Shown: positions 45,976-58,776 of the stretch, piece by piece
Numbering within the stretch: the first letter of the stretch is position 1
Layout of the letters: each line of letters opens with the position of its first letter
Assembly (NCBI RefSeq): GCF_040115645.1
Contig: NC_089569.1
Span: 2,604,001-2,668,000 of the forward strand
Length of the DNA: 64,000 nt
From: Euwallacea fornicatus
Taxonomy: Eukaryota; Arthropoda; Insecta; Coleoptera; Curculionidae
Direction of reading: 5' to 3'
Translations under genes and position numbers: made by a program
Notes under the pieces: generated by a model
What the model saw: the letters and a program-made list of their open reading frames with translations, nothing else
What the model was told of the DNA's origin: nothing
Database searches by the model: none

Positions 45976-47180
45976 CGAGGATAGTCCCAGAGGTACCTGA
46001 CCTAATACTTAAAGAAAAATATTGTAAAATATTGCATTATTTCTCAACATAATCCCCTTTCAGATTGACACACTTTTCTTACCGATATTCTATTTATAGT
46101 AAGGAACTTCGACTCTTGCAAAATAGGCATCAACCTTGGACTCCACCTCTTCATTATTGGCAAATCTCTTTGTGCCAAGCCATTTTTTCAAGCTTGGAAA
46201 TAGAAAATAATCTGAGAGGGCTAAGTCTGGCAAATAGTGTGGACGAGGAAATAGTTCGCAACCAAGTTGATTGATTTTGGTGCGTTGTCCTGATGAAATA
46301 CGACTTCTTTGTCCTCTAAATGCGATCGTTTTTCCTAATTTCAGGGCTCAAACGCGGCATAAATTCGTGTAATATTCTCCGTTCATTCTTTTTCTTTGAA
46401 GGAGATAGTCAATAAAGGTCATCCCACGTGCATCCCAAGGAATTGACGCCATCACCTTTCCTGTAGATGGAACAGTTTTCGCCTTCTTTGAAGTTGATTT
46501 TCCCCTTTGAGTCCATTGTTTTAATTTTTCTTTTGTTTCAAGTAAGAAATAATGGATTCATGTTTCATCCATGGTTGTGAATTAATGCAAAACTCGACTT
46601 TAGTTCTGTGAAACTTTGCCAAACACTTACTTGAAATATTCTCACGGCGCTGTTTTTCTTAAGTTGTTCATAATAGCGGAACCCATCTTGCACACAGTTC
46701 TCTCATATACAATTGTTCGATCAAAATGCAAGGTACAGTACTTTTTGAAATGTCTATCTTCCAGTACAATTTTACGGATTTTTACCACAATTTCCTACGT
46801 CGTTAGATATTTAGGGTCATTGGATCGACCACTGCGGAGGTCGTCTTAGCAGTTGGTACCACCGCTCTCAATTTCTGCCATCACTAATTTACAGTTGTTA
46901 ACGAATAACTAGATTCCTCTAGAATAGAATCTAACTCCGCTTTGATGTTGGCTGGGTTAAGACTTTTCAAATGAAAGTATTGATTCATGCATCGATGAAC
47001 AATTTGTTTCTTTTTCACAAAAATTCTAAAAATTCTCTAAAAACAGCTCCAAAATAAACACGAATCTATGTAGCACTTTAGACATGAGCTTTTTAAAGTT
47101 AGGCCTTTGCAGTATAGACACATTTTTAACAAAAAATCGCCATCTATATGTCAGGTCGAGTACTCCTAAGGTTATTTTCG
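45976..47180 (-). mobile_element. mariner element, family A copy 2 (inverted)
   Basis: The left end CGAGGATAGTCCCAGAGGTA matches the transposase-distal end of the element at 4978-6220. The right end is mutated but ends ...TTTTCG before TA. TA flanks both sides (45974-45975; 47181-47182). About 1.2 kb. Terminal and coding DNA align with copy 1 throughout: GCATTATTTCTCAACATAAT and AATAGAAAATAATCTGAG are shared. It is oriented opposite to copy 1, about 41 kb away. Confidence 0.92.
46037..47000 (-). pseudogene. mariner transposase pseudogene (family A, copy 2)
   Basis: The minus-strand reading carries the same landmarks as copy 1. The N-terminal QYFHLKSLNPANIKAELDSI and RKIVLEDR follow the HTH pattern. 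TMDET is the first catalytic block, followed by QWTQRGKSTSKKAKTVPSTG and KVMASIPWDARGMTFIDYL. The SPDLA-type region is decayed (LPDLALSDYFLF), and the closing LKGDYVEK precedes a TAA at 46037-46039. Multiple stops and frameshifts disable it. The stops in copies 1 and 2 differ, showing that they decayed independently after inserting. Confidence 0.9.
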
Positions 47181-47182
47181 TA

Positions 47183-50100
47183 AGTCCCAGAATATCTTTG
47201 AAACCTGTTTTAATTCACAAAATAAAGAATGATGAGAATTATTGAAAATTTCTCAGATAAGTCTCATCTAATTCAACTTCAGACACGGCAATTGTTTTGA
47301 ATAGGAATCAATTTTTGTACGGATTTCTACAAGAAATTGCATAAACATCAATCCAGAGTTATTTCTAAAAGTTTTGGATATTACTCGATTTTTCAAAATT
47401 CTGAAAATAATGTTATTTTCAAATACGAATTTCTCATGTTTGTATGGAATAGCGTCTCATTTTTCTTAAAAAGACGATATAAAATCTAAATTAGCTAAAT
47501 CAGAGTTAACTCGAACTCTTTTAGTACTTTTTTGATTTTCGAGGTCAAGAAAATGTTAATAAATTCAATAGTTTCATCTGGTATTTCAGTTATTGTTAAA
47601 GGTAGGGAAATTCAGTTTTAACATTTCTGTGCTCGGTTTTTATGAAACAAAAGTTAACGGTGCCAGAAAAATCGTCACTGTCTTAATTTTAGTAGATATA
47701 GGGTGTTTTAAAAAACCTCATCCGTATTTCGTTTAGCTAGAATGATGACGAAAAAGTAAAAAAGCAGATTCTGATAGTTTTGAACGTGGAACCCATTGGC
47801 GTAGATGTTTTTTCCTTGCACCATATGAGCTAACTGTAATTAATTACCACTATGATTTTTTTAAACCGGACGTTCTCTATGTGATAAGATTTGTTGAACC
47901 ATATTATTAATAGTTCATGTCGAAACTATAATGAGATATGTAATATTTTTATTTTTCATGGCTCAAATAACGACTTGTTGAAATTTACGTTTAAAACCTA
48001 CTAATGCGGCCGATATGCATATGGAAATTTTGTCCAATTTCTTTAGATTTGAAATCATATTAAAGCTTCGAATAAGCTCTTTTGAACATAAACAGTTTTA
48101 ACGGAAAAAGCATTATTTAAAAGCCACAAAATATACATTAAAAAGGGCCCAAAAAGCAAATTTTCGAGGAATATAAACAAACTGGGGTTAAAATAGACGA
48201 CTTTTGCTATTCAAAAATTCATAGAATAACTAAAAACAGACTATTTATTGTGGTAGAGGCAATTACAAAATGTTGATTCACATGTTCCACTTCAAAAGTT
48301 TGTTAGCCAACAGTTTAATTCTTGTTAGTCTGATCCACTTTAAAATCGTGTTTTCCATCACTCAAAATATTTTTCAACTCTTAACTTCTTTCTATGTCTG
48401 CACTTGTTTATGATGCAAATTCAAACTGTTAAACAGAATTCGGTGTATTTGTGAAGTACCAACCGCCCAACGCCCTCCATCGATTGCGGGAATCGAGCTT
48501 TAACTTTTCTCAAGCAAAAGCAAATTCAGAATTGATAGGGATAACAAGGGAAAATACACGCAATCAGTTGTGTTGCAATCAATCAATCGAATTTTCTCGA
48601 AATTAAAATAAAGTCTGCTCAATGTTACTTATTCTATTATGACTTTTCCTCGAACGAACGCAAACTTTGCTTCTGCCTTTGCCTTTGCATTTAAAAGTAA
48701 CCTGAACAAACTGAATCTCTATTCCATTCTCTGTTCATCCACACCGGCTTTCTATCTGGGTATATTTTAAATCAATAATTAATTAACCGCTGTATGAATT
48801 GAGATTTTAATATATTATTGCCCTAGAAGCCCAACACTATAACTACCTACTACCTAAAGATTCAGATCGTAAAGAATGAATAATGAATAACGTTTAGTAA
48901 TAACTAGAATGGGTGAACCCCCTTAAAAACTAGCCAAATGAAATTGATGATGATCCCACCACTTATATAGGGTGTTACAAAATATTGTTCTGAGAGGTTT
49001 GAAAATGTCGAGGTTAAAATAAGTCTTTTACACTCGTGGTACGTGTACTGCCAGAAAACGCATATTATAGTCATTCAACGCCCAACAATGGTGTCTTTTA
49101 AGAGAGAATTCAGGTATTGGGTACTATCCGTTACATCGAACATGACTGGATTATCGACATATTATATTACGGTCATTTTGCGACACACATATAATATTAC
49201 CGAATTATCGATATGTGCTATATCGATACTATATTCAACTATTTGTAAATTCAGCTCATCCTGAAAATGTTGCAAAAAACTAAAGAAGCCACAAAGCGAT
49301 TAATAAATCTCAAGTAGTATTTCATATCCGGTAAAACGTGATCATTAAAACCCCATTGTGAGAAAGGCATAAAAAACTAAAGTTATTTCAGCAAATATTT
49401 ATTCAATTTAACTCGTTTTCAGATTTTTACAAATTTTGAAGCTTTCAAAGAGTGTTAGTTTTAAAGATAAATCCAGTTTGTAACTAATTTCACTTAAATT
49501 TTCCTACAAAATCGCTTTCTCAAAAAAACTATTTTTTTTTTAATTTCCAGCCAGCTAAAAAGCTCCCTCGCAATAAAATCGATTTTAAGTCGTTCTTTCA
49601 CTACCGCTCGCATGCAAAAGACAGAGACAAAAAAAAGTTTATCCTGGCGCGCTCGACCACTGATTTGTTGCTTTTTTTATGTATGTCGGATATTCTGGTA
49701 CGTTTGTGGATGTTAATGTTTACATGTTTGTAAGAAAATTGCAGAATCTTTTAGTCATAGAATCTTTAGCTATACATACATATAAGCAAAGCCTTGTTAA
49801 GAATACGTAATTCATGAGTTCAATGAGAAAGAGCAATCCATTAATGGACTTCTCGTTGGCAAACTACAGCTTTTTTAATTTATTAAGTTAATGAGCAGTA
49901 TACTAGAATTATTCCAGCTTGGAAATATATTTTCAGTTTCATGTCCTTACTCGTTGGAAATTTCAAACTACTCCAAAATGGTATATTCTTGAACAAGTGA
50001 CGAAAATGGCATACTAGGTCGCTAAGAACAGGTTCTACAAATAATGTTCAACAATGTAAACAAAATCAACAGTCAATAATCAACTTCCAACAATATTCCC

Positions 50101-53100
50101 ATGAATGGCGAGCTGCGTTCACGCGCACTTCCAAACTTTCGTCTCTAGAGACAAAAGTTAGCATTACGGAATAGTCCCTCTCTAGAGGTGAAAATGATGT
50201 TTTCGGTTAGGGGAAAGTGATCATGAAAGCCTTCTTCTATAGGTAGTTTTAAAAGAAAAATATATACAAGTCGTTTCATAAACATACCTACAAATTTTCA
50301 GACAAAGTAGATTGTCATACAAACAAATACTTCGATCACATAATGCTAGGTCCCAAATCGCTACATTTCGAAGATGCACTGTTTAATGTCTTCTTTAAAA
50401 TATTTTTTAAATATTTCAAAAACAGTTTTGAGATAAACATATGAAATTGGAGAGACGCTGTGGCGGGATAAATATGTATGTTCTGGAGTAGGTAGAATAT
50501 TTCCACCTACGCCAGCAGTGTCCGTGCGGCCGTCCAACGTTTGAACATGTGTAAATACCTCAGAATTTAACGGAACTATACTTTGAAAGAGGAGTATTAT
50601 TTTACGATAAGGCATGCTTCACACGTGTTTGTCTTCATGTCCTCTACCTCAACTAGAAGAAAATTAAGTTCATTTCTCCTAAAAAATTAAAACAAAATCA
50701 CACTTGTAAACCTATACCAGTTTTTTGGTAGGCATAGGTATAAAAAAATTTTTTATTTTATTTTAAAAATAACTACTTGAGCAACAAAACGCAGAGGTCT
50801 TTTTTTAAACTGAGAATTGATGGTATGTTAAAAAAATAGATTCCAATTAAATACAGTCAATGGCGTATCATTTTTTACATTAAAAACATCTCAGTGAATG
50901 ACCGCACGGACGCCATTGGTATCAGTAGTTTTCGAAATACAAAAATAAAAAGTATTATTAACTCTGTAATTTGGGAACGAGGCAATTACGGATCTAACTT
51001 TATTCGTGAAAAATATTAGTTCTTATGAACCCTACGTCCCCTGAAAGTTTGTCAGTATGTTTATAAATACCATGTATATACAACCAGGAATTAAGTCATC
51101 TTGGATTTTGATTGTCCAAAAGTCGATTTCTTATGGAATTTTTAAGTTAAGGCAATTACCCCACGCATTCCCGAAATTTAGGAGCTCAATTTTTTTTAAT
51201 AGCAAAAAAATAGCACATACTACCCAGCTTCTTAAGTGTTTTTTCCTAGTCATCTTACTCTTGGCAGTGGTACTTCCCTCTACCCTCTTCGATTTTATTT
51301 TGTGCTTTTCCTCGTTACTCCATCTTATTTTTGCCCATTTTTCCTTAGATACCTATCTGTATACTGGAAACAAAATTAAAATAATAGAATCAAGCTCGAT
51401 CTCATTTCCCTTGAATTTTACTAATAAATACAATATTTGACACCGATATATATGGATCGATTTGAGAATTGATTTCCAGACCATATTCTCTCATTTGAAA
51501 GCAAGATTATTCCCAAGGGTTGACATAACAAAGTCCATTGATCGTTCTGCAAACATAATCAACATAAAGTCCACATCGTTTGATCCTTGCAGAAGATTAT
51601 TTTCAGAAATTAATAAATTTTAGTTCAGATTCAGATGGGTAGAGAAGAAAAAGCCAAAGTTATAGATAATTTAGGTTTTTTTAGAAATTGCTTTTTTTAG
51701 AGATTTTACAACATTCTCTTGTACGTTTAGATGACCCAAAGATATTTATGATTTAGGATTGTAAATTTTCTTTAATTGGGGTATTCTTCATATTTCTGGT
51801 GAATAATCTTATTTTGTTGAAATCCTAATTAGAATATCTATAGTATCCAGAATCACTTCAGAGCCCCTGTTTGTGCAAATGACTCTTGTCCAACATCATA
51901 TACAAAGCCAGCATGGTTAAGCCATCATATTTTCAGCACATAACCGAACATGGAGGTAGATCAATAATCGGTAACTTTAACCATTTATTGTTGGCTTATT
52001 CCTCTCTGATAATTAATTAATCGAGAATTGTTACATTTGCAGCATTAATTTCGATTTTGAAACTTGTTGTTGCATCTCTAGATCACTCCATGAAACTGAA
52101 GTTCATTCGAACTGCCTGCTTTTCCTGCCGATTCAGGAGCTATTATCAATTTTCCAATATGAGTTAATTTCGATGATATTAAATTGACAAGGCAACCTTC
52201 AAGATGTGCAACGAAAACCTTTATGTGACAACTCATGTTTCGAAATTATATCTTGGCTCTCACAACAATTCCTGAAATGGCACTATCGTTCCTATGAGGA
52301 ATTAAATAGCTTACGAAATTAGCTAGTTATACTGTAGGGGCGGTATCGTTCCCCTACCTAATAGGGCTCTATTGTAAGCAGGAACAGAGTCCCAGGTGAA
52401 TTTCTGCCGCGTTGTTACGGCATCTGGAATTGTTACTGACACCGTTAAGTTTAAGGGATAGAACCGTATGGGGAAATTCGGTATTTAAATTTTTAACCAG
52501 ACAATTTCAAATTTTCTTTGATAAGCTTCTCCATAATATTGCAATCATAGTAGCACACATATGAAGATAAATTTCTCATATTTCTCCTTTCTAAAGGTAA
52601 AGCTTATTGAGCCATATTATTCAGATCAATGCTCTAACCAGCTTATCAAACATTCTCCCTTTCTGGCTGGGTAATGGATTTTCCGCCTTCATGAGCACAC
52701 AACTATCACTCACATAAAGCGTATTAATTAAATAATTCAATTCTCAACTTCTCCAGGAACAATTCGCCAACTACTCCAGCTGAAATTCACTCCCGACGGT
52801 TAATCTTCGAGGAAAAAGGACGTAAAGTAGGTCGTTGAAAAACCCAAAAGCCCGAAATCCAGTGACGTAAAGTCGGCTCAGATGTTTTGAGCTGTGCCAA
52901 ACTGAATGCTCTTTATAGTTAAATCATCCGCAGTGGAAAAAATATTTACACAAAAAACGTTAATTTATCATGAGGCCTTTTAAAGCTTTGGGAAAATCGA
53001 TGCGAAAGCGTCCCATGGAGAATTGACATGACCTAGAGATTTACGGTTTGGGATCAGTAGAATGTAAAAAGTTAAAGGCGCACTTGGTCATCGTTAAATT

Positions 53101-54229
53101 TATCAATGTTTAGTCACTAGTTCTTTTGAACCTTTTTCGGGAAAAAGTGCTTTTTAAGTATTCCGTGATGGGGCAAAATGATAAAGTTTCCTCTGACAAA
53201 GAAGTTAGTTGAATGGGAATTTCATTGAGTGTTCCAAGACCTCTCTGTTCGCAACGCATCAAATCTCAACGCCGAATTCGAGGATCTAAAATTCAAAATT
53301 TAAATTTATTCACTTTTTAGACCACTTCCAGTTTCCGAATTCAGGAAAGTTCAACATTTATTCAACACAAATTTTATAGCTCCTACACATAAGCTTTAGC
53401 AATTTTTCTGTCATACAAAAATTCTATCAAAAGTTTTGGCTGTATCAAGATTTCTCCACACCAAAACATTTCCTCGTATCATCAAATGCCAGAGAAAGGT
53501 TATTTCAAGAATCAATGAAGAAAGCACGAATTGCAAGAAAGAATTCTATTAAATCTGGCTCAACGAGAGAGGTATAAGGTACCACCGCTTGAAATCAATT
53601 AACAAAAAATAGAAACTAAATTGAACTAGTACAAACTGGTGGGAACTAACTCGGTCCAACTCGAAACTGACCACAATTAATCACAAGAACATTTCCCCCC
53701 TTTATTTATCTCTATTGCAAAACTCTCTTAGCCCAACTCTATCTGATACCCTACATCAACCTAATACCTTACATAACACGAACAACACCACATTCAGAAA
53801 TGCAAATATCTGTGTAATATGTAAATACGTGAGCCGTACTAAGCAAGTTTCTCGTCTAGAATTTTACGTCTAAAGCTGCATTCCCCCAATTCTACCTATA
53901 TGCCGCTATTGTGGTTTCCCTAGCAAATATAGGTTATAACGTATTTGAATACACTAAAAAATGTACGAATAGTTAAGAGATTCCATTCGTTATTATACAT
54001 GAAGAGGAAACATGTTCTGCATTTTTCATGAAATTTGCTCTCGATCGTATGATAGGAAATATGTTTATGGACCTCTGAACATAAACAATGAAACAATGCG
54101 CAGAATTGGTAAGTAGATTTTGCAAATTTCGTTTCATATGCACACACCTTTGCAAAGCAATCAGACCGAGTGGAAAGCTTGTTGTTAGAAGGAATTAGAG
54201 TTGAAGGCGTTGTTTACATGTATTACTAC
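47183..54229. other. Long unassigned region with orphan element ends
   Basis: Seven kilobases with no supportable gene. Single TATAGGGTGTT ends occur at about 47699 and 48967, both in the same orientation, without inverted partners that I can find. (C)CATTGGCGTAG at about 47804 and inverted/direct copies of a similar word at 50864 and 50911 suggest worn-down fold-back element DNA. A CCTCTAGAGAC-type palindrome (GTCTCTAGAGAC) is at about 50142. A 127-codon AT-rich frame at 51057-51440 with hydrophobic stretches is not supported as a gene. Confidence 0.35.
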
Positions 54230-54520
54230 ACCTGAAACTCGCTGTCAAATTTCCTTTCAGGTTGGGAGATACAAACATGGGGCTTAGAGTATTCTTGAAA
54301 TAAATATCATGTTGGAAAATATTCCAATTTAATTTTCTCATTAGCAATGCATTAGAGATATTATGGAAACTAATCAGAAGTGGCACGTTCCCGTTAAAAA
54401 AGCTTGTAGAATGTGAATTTAATTTCTGAAATATTCACCATCCCGGCGTGATAAGGGCTAAGAGTTTTGAATTGAATTTTAATCAGAATTTCATTTAATA
54501 GAATTTGAAATTCTTTAAAA
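54230..54520. repeat. Possible ancient direct duplication, copy 1
   Basis: Shares with 54810-55030, in the same order: ACAAACAT, TTCATTTAATAGAATT, CAGAARTG, and a GATRAGGGCTA word. Identity is low overall, and the strongest match is the 16-base TTCATTTAATAGAATT. Tentative. Confidence 0.4.
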
Positions 54521-54809
54521 TTAATTTTTATATTTAATGAACTCGTTTCGTAAATTAAGGCTGCATTATGGTAATTGCTATGTAACGTATCCAAGATAGT
54601 GATAAAGAGTCTTTTTACATTGTTCTGGTTCAATATGAAGATATTACCACAAAATAAAATTTACGTTTAGGTGGGTACTTCCGTTTCCCTAAAAAAAAGT
54701 CCAATTAGCTCTTGAAATTCTAATTATCTCTGATTGCTCTAACATGGTTTCGGATAATTCTCGATGTATCGTTATCTTGGACACACTGCTTAAAAGTAGG
54801 ACAATGTTT

Positions 54810-55030
54810 AATGTCCAACATCGTTATTGAAACAAACATCGAATTAGGAAATACCCCAATTTATGTAATCCTAATTATAGAAAACGACCAGAAATGCCAT
54901 GTGTCCACCGCCTCCACTAAAATTTTAAATAATTTAATAAATGTGGAAAATACCATAGCGATGAGGGCTACGAATTCGCGAACATGACATCTGAAATTAA
55001 ACCAATATTTCATTTAATAGAATTGAATAT
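54810..55030. repeat. Possible ancient direct duplication, copy 2
   Basis: Partner of 54230-54520, same orientation, offset about 530 bases. No coding or terminal repeat seen. Tentative. Confidence 0.4.
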
Positions 55031-55040
55031 GTTTGTGATT

Positions 55041-58000
55041 AGTTGATCAACAAGCGAGCACATTGAGTACAAATTTTTTAAATAACATTTCAAAGATACA
55101 AGTCATCCTGCTAATTTCAGCATTACGAGAGAGTAATGCAAATAGTAGAGCAGCCTGTGGAGAGGAGTTTCGATTAGTCCTATAGACGCCCTTTCCGCCA
55201 ACCCATTTTCACGTTCCTCCCTTTAAAGATATGTAGGCCCATTTCCACTACGCAAAACGGTTTGTCATTTTTATGAAGAAGAGTATATCGTTCTTTTCTA
55301 GAGTCGATGGTTCTACTCGGAGGACAGAGACTGCTCCGACCACTCTGTGCTTAAAACGTGCCTACCTATTGCATAGCTGTACAAACCGGTGTAAGAAAAT
55401 GGATTTATACGTTTCGCCCATTTTCTTAGTTTACCTTTTCTTGTCTGCAATGTCTTCTGGAGAAAGAGGAGGGTCAAGCCCTGTCTTTTTCCTACTCCTC
55501 TGATGCCATGTCACAACTATTGCCTTATCGTACATTTTCCTTACGAGAAAAAGCGATTTCACGTGGGAAAACATAAACTTAAGGTTTTTGGGTATTTTTT
55601 CTAAAGCAACTTTGAAACACACAAATTCTACTTCTAAAAACGAGTCTTTTTTTGAAAATCAATATTCAACGTTGACTAAATTGATACAACGTTGCGCCAA
55701 TGTGGAATGAACGTGTGTGTTTTTACTGGAGTTTTATGGAAAAATGGCTCTTGAAGCGAGTAGAGCCTGCAAAATCGGAAATATTGACAATATGAGAGTT
55801 ATTCGGGTAAGCAATTTTCGAATACAGTTTGTAAACTTTGCACACCGTGTGCAAATTTAGAAACTATTATTTTATAGCAATAACTCCTTGCGTAATCCCT
55901 TATCCGTCCTTTATTTAAAAAATTATATAATACATATCCCCACTTCATAATTTATTAAAACCTCGAAATAGACTCACGTCTAAGTCTCTACAGTGTCGTA
56001 AAGCTTCTTTCCCAGCGATTGCGTTAAAATTCATGTTAAATTTGATTAGGCCACGAACCTTTTTACGAAGGAATTTAAATTTTAATAATTAATTTAGAAA
56101 ATTTCTCCTCTTCCTCATTTTTTAACGCTACTTGGAAACTTTTTGGATTTCTTAAACTTTCGAATATTTTTATTAGGACGGCGCGGGATTTATATCAAAC
56201 GACTTTTTAATAGAATTTTGCCGAGTTTTAAATTTAACGTAGCATATTTTAAACGGGGGCTTTAGGTTGTTTGTCAAAGAGACGCCCCTGATACGAGGAA
56301 ACTTTTAGGTGCGGTTTAATCCATATTTAACCTACATCGGTCACTAAGTTTAATCGTAGGAATTTGATATAAAATACTCTCACTCTATAGGTGATTGCAC
56401 AAAAGGAAGAACCATAGGCTTATCCTCAATTGACACTCAAAAAAGTGTAAAACCCTTCCAAATCTCTTGTCTTCAGTGGAAATCCGGTTAAATGAAAATC
56501 TTTGTCTCTTTTGTTCGGGTTGGCTTTCCCTTATCGCAGCAAGTGTCCGAGCAGATTAGAAAGTTCCTTTAAGCTTCTTGGTAATTAATAACGCCTTTTA
56601 CGAAGTTTTTTTTAACTTTATTCCCCGATAACTTTTTATTGCTGATATTTGCCTTGCTACGGATACAGATATTTCATTGCAAAGCTGTAAAAAAAGGAAA
56701 TGACATGTAATAGACTCCACATAAAAACTTTATTGCAGCTGTAAAGTTGGCATGTATATGGGTTTTAAAAAGGCCTTCTGCGGGGTTAGTTTAATAAATA
56801 TCAAGAATTTCGAGCAACAGCGGGAGTATTTTTATTTTCCTGTTAATTTCAGGTATTCCATTATGTTTTAACTCGTGGCTAGATTTTCATTAGGTCGAAA
56901 CAAACATTCCAATTTTCCCTTGACAATTTCGCAAACGCCACAAAACACCGAGACTGGTCAGTTTCGCCTCTTGAGGCACAGTTTGGCATTTCCAAATTGC
57001 AGACTCACAAAGCGAGTAATTAAATTGTGTAATCTAAATTGCCACACCTCGTGAAGCTAGACAATAACTGAAGAAGACATTCTAAGACTAAATATGTACT
57101 GTTCGTCTAATTTAATGGCCGCTGAGCAAGATATAAACCGATGTCAAAATATTAGTTGAATCAACAGAGATCCAATCTACTAACATTGCACGGGATTCAA
57201 CTTGTTAAGGCAAGTCAATTATCAGAATGGTAACTACCTTGTAAACGAGACGTCGGTAAATTTGAAATTGCTTGAGAACTTCTCTAAGGGCGTTAATTAT
57301 CAAATGCATTGTTACACTTATTAGGAGTATTAGATTCTCAGCAAGTACACCGAACTTTAGCTATATTCCTGTTTGAATTTGCTGCATTTGCCATGTTAAA
57401 TATAAAGCTAATAACTCCTCACAAATCGAAATCCTATTAACAAACAATTTATGGATTAAACTAATATACTATTAGATTGGAATTAAATTTTGGAAAATTA
57501 ATAGAATTTATATTTATTGGGCGAGTTCAAATTCGTTTTTAGGGCACGCCATTATCTTTCCATTCCATTAAGTTCGCATATTGTTGCAAACTTATTACAC
57601 GAAATATGCACAATACTACCCCTAAAACAACAGATATTAGGTTTAATTTAGTGCTCAACCGAAACTCAAACAAACAAAGTCCTCAAGATCGAAAATTCCC
57701 AGTCATATTTATATTATAAGGGAACAAATTTCCAATTTTATGTTTTTCCGTTCAGGAAAACACTCCCTATAATAACAAAACAACGAAGCATTAATATTTT
57801 ATTTTTACGGACCCACATAAAACGGGCAATTCCGAATTTATACAACCGATATATCCAGAATAAATAACGAGAATTAAAACTTAAGGATACAATGCGGTTT
57901 TGTTGCCAGATGAAATATGTTTCTGCAGCACGTATAATGCGGAATTTGTAATAGGGAAAAAACCGAGAAGATTTTCTATTAATTCTGGAGGGCTGAAATT

Positions 58001-58078
58001 TCGGCGTTATTAGAGATAAATATTTCCACCCGTTACTTAATTACCTTTTTAATTTTCGACAGTAACGCCTCGGTGGAA
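55041..58078. other. Unassigned DNA
   Basis: No gene, RNA or element end recognised. Opposed open frames at 55273-55503 and 55431-55622 overlap and are not convincing. Confidence 0.4.
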
Positions 58079-58670
58079 ACGTTCTTCGTTGACGGACTTC
58101 GACGAGGACGTCCTTATGTCCCTCGAACGTACGTCAATCTGAGAGAAAATTCTTACATACAAGTTAAGTGTAAAAAGAGGACATTCCAAAGGCTTCAAAC
58201 GCAATACGTGGAATCAATTCAGATGAAAAAGAGCAAAAAATTTCCAACTGGAAAGGCCGTGTAAGCCTTCACTGGACGGAATGCAATATCTCTTTTAGTT
58301 TCCGAGATATAGCGTCACCTTTTTTCTTTTATTTTGTTTGGAAATAAAGCTTCATACACAACTAGGGGTTGTTAGAGCGATGGAATTGCACATTATTCTC
58401 AGTCAAAATCAAGAGAAAATAACATCCACCTTTTACTAAGGGCTCGGACGAACACCCTTGTTAACCCTTCTGTGCCACCGCTTTCAGAATCCAAATAAAA
58501 AAAGTAGAAAAGACGAAAATAAACTGTAAACTAAAATGTATGATAAGCGAATATTTAAACTGTGTTAAACATTTCGAAAGTCCTTTTGTTAATCGCTGAA
58601 GGACGAATGTTCCTTGGACATGATTCACGTCTTTATTCCAAAAGGTTGACTCGACTTAAATGGTCGATTA
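58079..58670 (+). repeat. Unclassified dispersed repeat, copy B
   Basis: Second copy of the 40603-41170 repeat in the same orientation, about 17.5 kb away. Best conserved over 58140-58460. The Tc1-like element at 58777 lies about 100 bases beyond its visible end. On the minus strand, about 58630-58770 reads LEDIASAAEEALRAHAKREV and on without a stop for some 45 codons. I do not recognise this, and it is not shared with copy A. Confidence 0.8.
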
Positions 58671-58776
58671 GGAGAAGATTCTGAAGGTTCCTTCACCAAA
58701 TTAGCTACCTCTCTTTTTGCATGAGCTCGAAGAGCTTCTTCAGCAGCAGAAGCTATATCTTCCAGAAAAGATTATA

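Noticed and set aside
4978..47180. The two inverted mariners as ends of a composite transposon
   Set aside because: Each copy has its own complete set of ends and TA flanks, and the 41-kb interval carries unrelated insertions.
51057..51440. 127-codon frame with hydrophobic segments
   Set aside because: T-rich DNA naturally encodes Phe/Leu/Ile runs. No start context or family resemblance.
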